Part shown: piece by piece, positions 29,215 through 36,817 of the stretch
How the letters are laid out: every line of letters starts with the position of its first letter
How positions within the stretch are numbered: the stretch's first letter is position 1
Origin: Seonamhaeicola aphaedonensis
Lineage (GTDB): Bacteria > Bacteroidota > Bacteroidia > Flavobacteriales > Flavobacteriaceae
DNA length: 36,817 nt
NCBI RefSeq assembly: GCF_003386195.1
Contig: NZ_QRDX01000005.1
Coordinates: 1-36,817, forward strand
Direction of reading: 5' to 3'
Position numbers and translations under genes: made by a program
Notes under the pieces: model-generated
What the model saw: the letters and a program-made list of their open reading frames with translations, nothing else
Told to the model about the DNA's origin: nothing
Database searches by the model: none

Positions 29215-31518
29215 ATGAAAAAGATATTTATTAATACCCGTTTAAGCAGCTTGCTTTTTATTTTTGGATGCGCCTTATTATCTCAGGGGCAAGTTAGGGA
29301 AAGTTCTTTATGGGGCCCTAATGGTATTAATTGGGATCCTGCAGGAAGATTACCCGATTTCTCATATGCTGGCTATAAGTCTTCAAATGAAAGTATACCA
29401 AACGTACCAGTAGTTGCTAATTTAACTACAACAGGTGCAATGCCAGATGATGAATTAGACGATACAGCTGCCTTACAGAGTTTAATTAATCAGCAAGCTA
29501 CGCTCTCGAGAAATCAGCGAGGAGCTATATTTATTCCTAAAGGAAGATGGGTAATTGATAATCAGTTAGAGTTAAATGTTTCAGGAGTAGTGCTCAGAGG
29601 TGAGGTGGACTCCAATGGTAGGCCACTAACCACATTTTATTTCCCTAATGGTACTCCATCATTAACTTCCTATCATATAAGGATGCTAGGAAAATTTGAA
29701 ACCACAAATATTGGAAATGTAAGTGCTAATGTTGCGCAGGGTGTTAATGAGTTTAACGTAGCGGGCGGAAGTTCTCTAAATGTAGGAGATTTTGTTCAAT
29801 TGGAACAACAGGATCCGGCAGATGATTCTTTCTCGTCTTACCTGCATGGAAATTTAGATGCAATAGGTCCTAGTACTAAAGATCTTTTTATTCATCCCAG
29901 AATTTTCTATTGGTATGCATATGTTACAGCAGTTAATGGAAATACGATAACGTTCGACAGACCCTTGCCAATAGAACTTAGAACAGAGTGGAGCCCTTTT
30001 ATTAGAAAAATGAATATGGATACGACTACCTCAGAAATGGGTATAGAAAATATTTCATTTGTGTGTAATAATAATGTGGCGTTTGTACATAATGATTACA
30101 TAGGTTTTAGAATTATGGAGCTAAATGAAGTTATTAACTGTTGGGTGAAAAATGTTGAATTGATAGATTTAGAGTACGGCATCCGCATACACAGAAAAAG
30201 TGCCCACAATACAGTAAGTGGCGTTCTAATACAGGATGTACAAAGAAGTGTGTCGCTACCACCAGTAGAGCCCAAAAGCACGTTTATTAACAGAATGAAA
30301 CAACAGGCTGGAGGTGGCCACCACCCTTTAGAGGTTTTTCAAGGATTTTACAATCTTTTTGAAGACTTTGAGTTTAAGGAAGTACATTGGCACGAATTAT
30401 CTGTAGAAGGGGTTGCTGCCTTTAATGTTTTTAGAAGTGGAAAAGGTGTTGCAATGGCTTTTGATAATCATAGAAATGCACCTTATGCTAATCTTTGGAC
30501 GAACATAGATATTGGAAGGCCAGAACGATTATGGTTTAATAGTGGTTCTAACCAACCAGGTGTAGCTGGAAGAGAGCGAGGACCTAATGCTGGATTTAGG
30601 ACCACCTATTGGAATATTACATACGAAAATGTTGTTCCCGATATTGAAATTGAACCAGCGAGTACTGATGGTTTTGCTTTTCTAAACTATATAGGTGTTG
30701 AGGGTGCACGTAAACAAAATGAACCAATTGATAAGGTTAATAGCCAATTAGTTGAAGTTGCTGGGGTTGGTGAAAGTATTGCGCAACCAGATTTGTTTTT
30801 GGCGCAGCTAGAAAGAAGAAGCTCACCCACAATACCAAATAACTTTACAATACAAATTGTTGGTGAAACATGCGTAGATAAGAAAAACGGTAGTATTACT
30901 ATAAATGCATTAATAGGTAGAAATTATGTAGTTACCATTAATGGTCAAACAATTAATTTTACAAAAACAGCAACCATAGAAAATTTAAATCCAGGGGTAT
31001 ATGATTTTTGCATTACTATTGAAGGAGATATTTATAATCGATGTTATCAAGCAACTATAGAAAGTGCACCTAATTTAACAGGTAAAATTAATGTAGATAA
31101 GAAAAGAGCAGCAATTACCATTACCAAAGGTACGGCACCTTACACTGTTTTAAAGAATGGAGTTGCCGTTTTAGAAACTAACAATAAAAGTTTTGCAATA
31201 GACATTCAACATGGTGATGACCTACAAATAACTGGTAAGGCAGCTTGTCAAGGAAAACTTGAAAAGCACATTAATTTATTAGAAAATCTTAAAGCTTATC
31301 CTAATCCGTCAAGTGGTGAATTTGAAATGTTTATGCCTGAAAATCTTAAATATATTCATTTAGAGGTTTATAATATTCAATCACAAGCCATTCTATCTAA
31401 AATATATCAAGTTAATAATGGTGTTGTTCGTCTTAATATAAGTGATAAGCCAAACGGAATTTATTTTATTAAAGTGAATGCAGAAAAACCTTCTTTTTTA
31501 AAGGTGATTAAAAAATAG
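29215..31518 (+). CDS. DUF4955-type right-handed beta-helix protein with T9SS sorting domain
   Basis: A 767-residue secreted protein. The signal peptide ends near SQGQ. Residues about 60-470 look like a pectate-lyase-like right-handed beta-helix: LDDTAALQSLINQQA and GAIFIPKGRWVI are the start motif of this fold, followed by many short beta turns and a His-rich stretch (GGGHHPLEVFQGFYNLFEDF, VHWHELSVEG). Residues about 470-540 resemble DUF4955. From about 541 a SprB-like module (VGETCVDKKNGSITI) and then a T9SS sorting domain (about 690-767) follow. Beta-helix proteins in PULs are often lyases or dehydratases. The chemistry is unknown, but the location in a lyase/sulfatase cluster suggests action on ulvan or its oligosaccharides. 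It closes its operon. Confidence 0.72.
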   Translation: MKKIFINTRLSSLLFIFGCALLSQGQVRESSLWGPNGINWDPAGRLPDFSYAGYKSSNESIPNVPVVANLTTTGAMPDDELDDTAALQSLINQQATLSRNQRGAIFIPKGRWVIDNQLELNVSGVVLRGEVDSNGRPLTTFYFPNGTPSLTSYHIRMLGKFETTNIGNVSANVAQGVNEFNVAGGSSLNVGDFVQLEQQDPADDSFSSYLHGNLDAIGPSTKDLFIHPRIFYWYAYVTAVNGNTITFDRPLPIELRTEWSPFIRKMNMDTTTSEMGIENISFVCNNNVAFVHNDYIGFRIMELNEVINCWVKNVELIDLEYGIRIHRKSAHNTVSGVLIQDVQRSVSLPPVEPKSTFINRMKQQAGGGHHPLEVFQGFYNLFEDFEFKEVHWHELSVEGVAAFNVFRSGKGVAMAFDNHRNAPYANLWTNIDIGRPERLWFNSGSNQPGVAGRERGPNAGFRTTYWNITYENVVPDIEIEPASTDGFAFLNYIGVEGARKQNEPIDKVNSQLVEVAGVGESIAQPDLFLAQLERRSSPTIPNNFTIQIVGETCVDKKNGSITINALIGRNYVVTINGQTINFTKTATIENLNPGVYDFCITIEGDIYNRCYQATIESAPNLTGKINVDKKRAAITITKGTAPYTVLKNGVAVLETNNKSFAIDIQHGDDLQITGKAACQGKLEKHINLLENLKAYPNPSSGEFEMFMPENLKYIHLEVYNIQSQAILSKIYQVNNGVVRLNISDKPNGIYFIKVNAEKPSFLKVIKK

Positions 31519-31541
31519 GAGGTTTAATATTTTAAAATATG

Positions 31542-31570
31542 AAAGGGTGTCTTAAAGAAGTTACCCTTTT
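31542..31570 (+). terminator. Intrinsic terminator after the DUF4955 gene
   Basis: A 7-bp stem (AAAGGGT at 31542-31548 against ACCCTTT at 31563-31569) with a 14-base loop is followed by a short T-tract. It is moderately strong, and the next promoter element follows immediately. Confidence 0.7.
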
Positions 31571-31576
31571 TATATT

Positions 31577-31621
31577 CAGGACTATACAGGATAGGTAATC
31601 GTTAAACATTATTTAATTTCA
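31577..31621 (+). promoter_or_regulatory. PUL promoter element, copy 5 (GH106 gene)
   Basis: CAGGACT starts at 31577 and CAGGATA at 31587, 10 bp apart. TAATTTCA (6 of 8 to TAnnTTTG) starts at 31614, 27 bp after the start of the second 7-mer. The predicted transcription start near 31628 gives a leader of about 19 bases. Confidence 0.7.
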
Positions 31622-31646
31622 AACTTTATTCAAATAAGATTATAAT

Positions 31647-34600
31647 ATGAGATTTTTAGCGGTAATTTTTAGTTTTTTTTTAGTAATAATTTTAAGTTGT
31701 AATTCCAGTAAAGATGAAGTCGTATCGTTAGTTGATACCTCTCCAACATTTCAAGAATTATCCAAAGGCTTTAAAACTCCAGATAAGCAATACCGCCCAG
31801 AAACTTGGTTTCACCTAATAGGTAATAATATAAGTAAAGAAGGATTAACCCTAGATTTAGAAGCCATAAAAGCCGCGGGTTTGCAAGGTATTCATTTATT
31901 CAACAAAGCAGGACAACCATATCCAAATGTTGAGCCTATAAAAATTTTATCACCAGAATGGGAAGACATGATTAGGCATGCTGCCGATGAATGTAAACGC
32001 TTAGGGCTAAAATTCACCATGCAAAATTGCCCAGGGTGGTCTATGACTGGCGGCCCTTGGGTGCCCGTTGAAGAAGCACAACGCGAAGTGGTAGAAACTA
32101 CGTATCACATTTCTGGTGGTAAGAATTTCAATGAAATTTTAGAAATCGATTCCTTGTATCACACAGCAGATTACAATTATCAAGATATTCAAGTATTGGC
32201 ATTCCCGACAGTCGAAGGTGATGATTTAAAACCTTTAAATCCTTCAAGCTTTGAAACCAATAATACAATTGTACCTTGGGGAGCTATTTTTAATCCTAAT
32301 TCAAAACTCACCATTACCCGCACCACAACCCGGTTAAACATGCCATTAGACGTATACAGAGCTAGTGGTATTTCAAAAGTAAATGATCAAGATACTTGGG
32401 TAAAACTAAATTATGAGGCACCTGTTACCTTAAGAACTATAACCTTCCCACAAATACGCCATATGACTATGGGTACAGAATATCCTGTTATAGATGTTAA
32501 TATTCAAGTTGAAGCATTAATCGATAACAAACGCGCAGAAATAACCACGCTAAATATTCCTGATGCCAACTGGAATGACCGCCGAAAACACCTTACACTA
32601 ACAATTCCTGAAACTACTGCAAAAGAGTTTATTTTTACCTTTAAAGGTAGTCATAATATCGCTCCAGAATTTATTCGTTTAAATTCACAACCAAGATTGC
32701 ATAATCACGAAGCCAAAGCAGCAAAAGTATTACGCCGTTTAGAAAAAGATGTAGAAATTGAATATGCCAAAAATACCGTTATTAAGGCCAATTCAATTAT
32801 TAACATAACCGATAAAATGACTGCCGATGGTAGACTCACTTGGGAGGTTCCAGAAGGGAATTGGACGGTGGTTCGTTTTGGACATATTAATATGCGATTA
32901 ACTAATAAACCTGCAGTTCCAGAAGCTACAGGTTGGGAATCGAGTAAATTAGATAAAATTACTATTGAAAACCATTTAAGAAAAGGTATGATTGGTAATT
33001 TAATAAAAGATGGTGGGCCTATTGGTGATGGGAAATTGCATGGTTTGTTGATTGATAGTTGGGAAAGTCATGTGCCAACATGGACTATGAATTCTGAAGA
33101 TTTATTTTCAGAATTTGAGACACGACGTGGCTACAGCATGAAAAATTACATGCCAGCAACCATGGGTTACATTGTTGAAAGCCCTAAAATAACTACTAAG
33201 TTTTTGAGGGATTTACGTCATACTATGGACGAAGTGTTTATTGATAATTTCTTTAAACATTTTGCAACGATAGCACACGAAATGGGAGCCGAGGTATATA
33301 CCGAAGGGGCAGGAGGAGAAGTGCTACCTATAGACCCCATGCGTTATTATGGTGTAAGTGATATCCCGATGACGGAGTTTTGGTATCCAAAAGCGCCTTC
33401 TGATCAAAATGAATATGCAAAACCAATATACAATGCAGCTTCTGCAACGCATTTGTACAACAAACCAAAATTAGCAGCAGAGGCTTGTACACAAGTAGGT
33501 GTAAAATGGAATGAACATCCGTTTTCTGTAAAATATTTAATTGATTATAATTTTGCTAAAGGTGTAAATCATTTGGTATTTCACACGTTTTCACATACGC
33601 CACAAACCGATGTTTACCCAGGTTCTAGTTTTGGGGGGCGAATTGGTTTTCCATTAGTTCGAGAGCAAACTTGGTGGCAATACATGCCAGATTGGGTAGA
33701 TTATTTGTCTAGAAATCAATATGTATTGCAACAAGGAGAATATGTTGCTGATGTGCTTTGGTATTATGGCGACCATTATGAACGTCCACCGTTTGATTTG
33801 GATGAGTTTCCTAAAGGTTATCGATTTGATTATTTAAATGCTGAAATTTTACAAGAAAAACTAAGCGTGAAAAACGGTAAAATTCATGTTGAAAATGGTG
33901 GTGATTACAAAGTTATCCAATTACGAGATTCTAAGAATATGTTGCTTTCAACCGCTCAAAAACTAAAGGAGTTGGTTGAAAATGGCGCGGTGATTTTAGG
34001 TGATAAACCCAAAGATTCACCAAGTTTAATGGATGATGAAAATGATGTAAAAGAATTACTTGCTATTTCTGATTTGCTTTGGGGAGATACTGAAAGTGGC
34101 ATAAAGCAAGTAGGTAAAGGCCGTGTGTATTGGGGGAAAACATTAGATGAGGTGCTTGAGACAGAACGTATTGCTCCAGATGTAATTGTACCTGAAGGTT
34201 TAGATATTAATTGGATTCACCGAAAAACTAATGATGCCGATATTTATTTTGTGGCTTCAAAAGAGAATAATCCGATTGACGTTGCTTTAAGTTTTAGAGT
34301 ATCAAATAGAACACCTCAAATTTGGGATGCTTTTACAGGGCATCAGCAAAATGTTAAAATTTGGCAAAAAGAAAACGATAGAATTAATATAGTTGTGTCA
34401 TTACCGTCAAATGGAAGTGCGATTATTGTGTTTTCAAAAGAAAATAATCCCCCTTTGGCTTCAAAAGTAACTCACAATAATAAGGTAATTTTAAATACCG
34501 AAACGGGTTGGTTTCAAAAGCATCTAGAAGATGAGCATATTCAAATTGACTTCAAAGAAGATGAATTTATGGCTTCAACATCAGGTGATTTTGTATTTTA

Positions 34601-35111
34601 TCAAAATGATAATACCTTCAAAAAATCTATTGTTTTAAAAGAAACTCCATACCAAACCAATTGGAAGTTAGCTTTTGAAGACGGCTGGGATACCCCAAAA
34701 TCAATAGAAGCTACAGAATTAAAATCGCTTACTGAGTTTGAAAACGATGCCGTAAGACATTACTCAGGAACAACAATCTATTCAAAAGTTATACATATTG
34801 AAAGCTTAGGTAAACATACTGTATTGGATTTGGGTGAAGTTGCGAACATAGCAGAACTTTGGTGCAATGGTAAAAAAGTAGGTGTAAAATGGGCGCCTCC
34901 TTTTGAGTTTGATATTAGCGAGTATGTTAAGAAAGGGGAAAACGAACTTGAGATTAAAGTGACTAATACATGGCGAAATCAATTAATTTTTGATAACTCC
35001 CGACCTAAAGGACAAAAGAAAACATGGACCACTGCAGGGCCTAAACCCAATGAAACTGAATTAGAAGCTTCTGGTTTAGTCGGTCCTGTAGTTATTAAAA
35101 GTTTACTCTAA
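31647..35111 (+). CDS. GH106-like alpha-L-rhamnosidase lipoprotein
   Basis: An 1154-residue lipoprotein with a lipobox ending at Cys18 (VIILSC). The N-terminal region has the GH106 pattern TWFHLIGNNISKEGLTLDLEAIKAAGLQG in a (beta/alpha)8 barrel interrupted by beta domains, with TMQNCPGWSMTGGPWV. Acidic candidates for catalysis are Glu473 in LIDSWESH and Glu553/Glu558 in YTEGAGGE, matching where GH106 enzymes keep their acid and base. The C-terminal 120 residues are a GH2-like sugar-binding jelly-roll (VLDLGEVANIAELWCNGKKVG, ELEIKVTNTWRNQLI). It would release rhamnose from ulvan oligosaccharides, complementing the GH78. It has its own promoter element and forms a single-gene unit. Confidence 0.9.
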   Translation: MRFLAVIFSFFLVIILSCNSSKDEVVSLVDTSPTFQELSKGFKTPDKQYRPETWFHLIGNNISKEGLTLDLEAIKAAGLQGIHLFNKAGQPYPNVEPIKILSPEWEDMIRHAADECKRLGLKFTMQNCPGWSMTGGPWVPVEEAQREVVETTYHISGGKNFNEILEIDSLYHTADYNYQDIQVLAFPTVEGDDLKPLNPSSFETNNTIVPWGAIFNPNSKLTITRTTTRLNMPLDVYRASGISKVNDQDTWVKLNYEAPVTLRTITFPQIRHMTMGTEYPVIDVNIQVEALIDNKRAEITTLNIPDANWNDRRKHLTLTIPETTAKEFIFTFKGSHNIAPEFIRLNSQPRLHNHEAKAAKVLRRLEKDVEIEYAKNTVIKANSIINITDKMTADGRLTWEVPEGNWTVVRFGHINMRLTNKPAVPEATGWESSKLDKITIENHLRKGMIGNLIKDGGPIGDGKLHGLLIDSWESHVPTWTMNSEDLFSEFETRRGYSMKNYMPATMGYIVESPKITTKFLRDLRHTMDEVFIDNFFKHFATIAHEMGAEVYTEGAGGEVLPIDPMRYYGVSDIPMTEFWYPKAPSDQNEYAKPIYNAASATHLYNKPKLAAEACTQVGVKWNEHPFSVKYLIDYNFAKGVNHLVFHTFSHTPQTDVYPGSSFGGRIGFPLVREQTWWQYMPDWVDYLSRNQYVLQQGEYVADVLWYYGDHYERPPFDLDEFPKGYRFDYLNAEILQEKLSVKNGKIHVENGGDYKVIQLRDSKNMLLSTAQKLKELVENGAVILGDKPKDSPSLMDDENDVKELLAISDLLWGDTESGIKQVGKGRVYWGKTLDEVLETERIAPDVIVPEGLDINWIHRKTNDADIYFVASKENNPIDVALSFRVSNRTPQIWDAFTGHQQNVKIWQKENDRINIVVSLPSNGSAIIVFSKENNPPLASKVTHNNKVILNTETGWFQKHLEDEHIQIDFKEDEFMASTSGDFVFYQNDNTFKKSIVLKETPYQTNWKLAFEDGWDTPKSIEATELKSLTEFENDAVRHYSGTTIYSKVIHIESLGKHTVLDLGEVANIAELWCNGKKVGVKWAPPFEFDISEYVKKGENELEIKVTNTWRNQLIFDNSRPKGQKKTWTTAGPKPNETELEASGLVGPVVIKSLL

Positions 35112-35204
35112 TTGATTATTTAGTAATTGTTTTTTGTTTACTTCATACTTAGTTTTATTTAAAATTTACATATTGTCGATTTCACTATGGATATGCCTGA
35201 TGTT

Positions 35205-35249
35205 CAGGAGGGTACAGGATACCATTTCATGCATGTTGAAATATCTTTA
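35205..35249 (+). promoter_or_regulatory. PUL promoter element, copy 6 (propeller lyase gene)
   Basis: CAGGAGG starts at 35205 and CAGGATA at 35215, 10 bp apart. TATCTTTA (7 of 8 to TAnnTTTG) starts at 35242, 27 bp after the start of the second 7-mer. The predicted transcription start near 35256 gives a leader of about 41 bases to the ATG at 35297. Confidence 0.72.
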
Positions 35250-35296
35250 CAAATCAAAAAAAGATTAAAATTTAATAATATATAACTAAGAAAATT

Positions 35297-36817
35297 ATGC
35301 TCAAGTCTATTTTTCTATCGTTTGCATTGATAGTGACTTTCGTTGCTTCTGCTCAAGTTAAACTAGAGAAGGAAATTCATATAACAGATTTAGCCATATA
35401 TTTTGATGGTATTAAAAATCAAAGTAGTACTAGACAAGGTGCCTCTGAACCCTATGATTATGCTTATGGTCGTACTTTATCACCTCATGGTGATTGTATA
35501 AAGACTTACAAGCAATATGTGTTTATGACGTGGTATAGAGGTGGGAAATTAGATAGACACATGATGCTAACACGGTATAACACTGAAACAGGAAGCATGA
35601 AAACTATTGAGTTTCCACACCAGCATACAGGTTTTAACGGTAAATGGTGGATTGGTGAAACGCATAATACCATTGCCATCGGAATCAGCCCAATAAATGG
35701 TACTATTCACATGGTTTTTGATATGCACGCTTATGGTAATAGTGGCCCTTTTGTAAATGATTATTTTAGATATACCTATTCAGTGAGTGGTGCTGCAGAG
35801 GTTTCTGATGAAGAGTTTACATTAAACAAATTTGTTAAAGACCCTATTGATAATGATTACCGCCATTGTACAATGGATGGTGTTCGAGACCCAGGGCATT
35901 ACAATAGGTTTACCTATCCGTCATTTTTCTTAAATGATGACAACGAGTTATTTTTAACCTTAAGAAAGGGTAGCTCACATGATGGCGCTCAAGCATTTAT
36001 TAAATACGATGCCGACGCACAAAAATGGGGGCGATTTAAATTTTTTAATGCACTAGGAGCTGGTAGTAAAGGAGAAACGCACAATTGGAGCATTTATGGC
36101 AATATTAAGTATGCCGATGGGAAAATACGAATCGGTTTTCAGCGTAGATTAAATAATGGGACTGATAAATACAGATATCAAAACGGTGTATATTATGCAT
36201 ACTCTGACGACCCTACAGGCGCATCCCAATGGAAAAACTACAAGGGAGAGCCAATCACATCTCCACTAGTAAAAGCAGAGGAAGTATTAGTGTACGAGCC
36301 TGGAGATTATGTGCAAACTACAAAACAGAATCAGGTATATATTGTAGGAGGTTTTGATTGGACGGTTACTGATAATGGTGATGTTCATATTATCAGTAAG
36401 GTTCGAGACGATGAAAATAATGTAACCAAAAATATTCACAGCTATCAACCCAATGGTTCTGGCAATTTTATTATCTCAGAAGATTTCAGCGGAGCATCAG
36501 AATTATACACCTCTGGAGATAAGGTTTTCGTAATTGGCTTAAATTCATCTGGACGCCCTTTTGTAGAGAGAGCAGAAGGAGGAACAAATCAATTTACTAG
36601 AATTTACGAGCAAACTTCTGGCAGACGATTCCAAAAAGGACAAGTTTATATATCTAACGGAAAATTATACTATTACTTGTTAGAGAATAATGCTTCAGAT
36701 ACTGATGATACACAGCCTACATACCTTCAAATCATAGATTTAGGCATTGTACCACAAGACCCCTTAGCAGCAAATAATTTTACCATAGAGTCTGTAGGAG
36801 AGACCTGTGCCGATAAA
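35297..36817 (+). CDS. BNR_4-type seven-bladed propeller lyase, PL24/PL25-like ulvan lyase candidate (3' end cut by window)
   Basis: An open frame of 507 codons runs without a stop to the last base of the window. The signal peptide ends near VASAQ. Residues about 21-490 are a BNR-type beta-propeller. In order it carries WIGETHNTI (His123), FDMHAYG (His144), RHCTMDGVRDPGHYNRFTYPSFF (Tyr207) and LTLRKGSSHDG (Arg223); a His, His, Tyr, Arg set in this order is what PL24/PL25 ulvan lyases use. From about residue 494 a SprB-like module begins (NFTIESVGETCADK), matching the module in the DUF4955 protein, so a T9SS sorting domain is expected past the window. This would be a second, structurally unrelated extracellular ulvan lyase. 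It has its own promoter element. Confidence 0.8.
   Translation, partial: MLKSIFLSFALIVTFVASAQVKLEKEIHITDLAIYFDGIKNQSSTRQGASEPYDYAYGRTLSPHGDCIKTYKQYVFMTWYRGGKLDRHMMLTRYNTETGSMKTIEFPHQHTGFNGKWWIGETHNTIAIGISPINGTIHMVFDMHAYGNSGPFVNDYFRYTYSVSGAAEVSDEEFTLNKFVKDPIDNDYRHCTMDGVRDPGHYNRFTYPSFFLNDDNELFLTLRKGSSHDGAQAFIKYDADAQKWGRFKFFNALGAGSKGETHNWSIYGNIKYADGKIRIGFQRRLNNGTDKYRYQNGVYYAYSDDPTGASQWKNYKGEPITSPLVKAEEVLVYEPGDYVQTTKQNQVYIVGGFDWTVTDNGDVHIISKVRDDENNVTKNIHSYQPNGSGNFIISEDFSGASELYTSGDKVFVIGLNSSGRPFVERAEGGTNQFTRIYEQTSGRRFQKGQVYISNGKLYYYLLENNASDTDDTQPTYLQIIDLGIVPQDPLAANNFTIESVGETCADK

Noticed and set aside
29809-29815. Single CAGGAT-like heptamers inside coding regions (also near 15953 and 30231)
   Set aside because: They lack the partner 10 bp away and the -7 octamer at the fixed distance, so they are chance matches.
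35112-35150. AT-rich weak dyad followed by six Ts after the GH106 gene
   Set aside because: There is no GC-containing stem, so it cannot be called a terminator with confidence; the GH106 unit may simply end in the following AT-rich spacer.
1-36817. tRNA, rRNA, CRISPR arrays, insertion sequences, integrases or attachment repeats
   Set aside because: None was seen on either strand; there is no direct sign of recent mobile-element activity within the window.

Overview
The window is a dense, single-strand cluster of carbohydrate genes from a low-GC member of the Bacteroidota, almost certainly a marine Flavobacteriaceae. The evidence for this is SusC/SusD pairs, a one-protein hybrid two-component regulator (HTCS), type IX secretion (T9SS) C-terminal domains, Bacteroidota-style -7 boxes and no Shine-Dalgarno sequences. 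The gene set forms a polysaccharide utilization locus (PUL) for a sulfated, rhamnose- and uronate-rich polysaccharide. It holds a PL28-like jelly-roll lyase, a PL24/PL25-like propeller lyase, a GH105 unsaturated uronyl hydrolase, GH78 and GH106 rhamnosidases, two S1 sulfatases, GH43, GH3 and GH2. Together these match ulvan (sulfated rhamnose, glucuronic/iduronic acid, xylose), and the content resembles the ulvan locus described in Formosa agariphila. The substrate is inferred, and the species cannot be fixed from the sequence.

Layout. Positions 1-6066 hold the end of one SusD, then a complete SusC, SusD and a DUF1735-type surface lipoprotein, closed by a perfect hairpin terminator. Positions 6141-6464 are non-coding and hold two copies of a conserved promoter element, with a terminator between them. 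6465-11841: sulfatase-GH78 fusion and a DUF5060 glycosidase-like lipoprotein. 12024-17785: cytoplasmic Gfo/Idh/MocA oxidoreductase, GH43-CBM6, GH3 and GH105, ending at a terminator. 17849-21910: the HTCS regulator, read from a TTG start. 22095-24651: a small secreted trefoil-like protein and the PL28-like lyase, each followed by a terminator. 24795-31518: S1 sulfatase, GH2 and a DUF4955 beta-helix protein. 31647-35111: GH106. 35297 to the window end: the propeller lyase, cut by the edge.

How the genes work together (inference). T9SS-exported lyases cut the polymer outside the cell, and the SusCD complex imports oligosaccharides. In the periplasm GH105 removes the unsaturated uronate, sulfatases desulfate, and GH78/GH106, GH3/GH43 and GH2 release monosaccharides. 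The HTCS senses an oligosaccharide in the periplasm and activates transcription.

The most notable finding is a repeated regulatory element that is not a gene. Two 7-mers of the form CAGGA(T/C)A start exactly 10 bp apart, and a TAnnTTTG-like -7 box starts exactly 27 bp after the start of the second 7-mer. This architecture occurs six times. Five copies lie just upstream of five operons. The sixth (6221-6265) precedes no gene and instead points at a terminator about 90 nt downstream, so it may drive a PUL-encoded small RNA. The trefoil/PL28 unit and the HTCS lack the element, which suggests a separate control tier.
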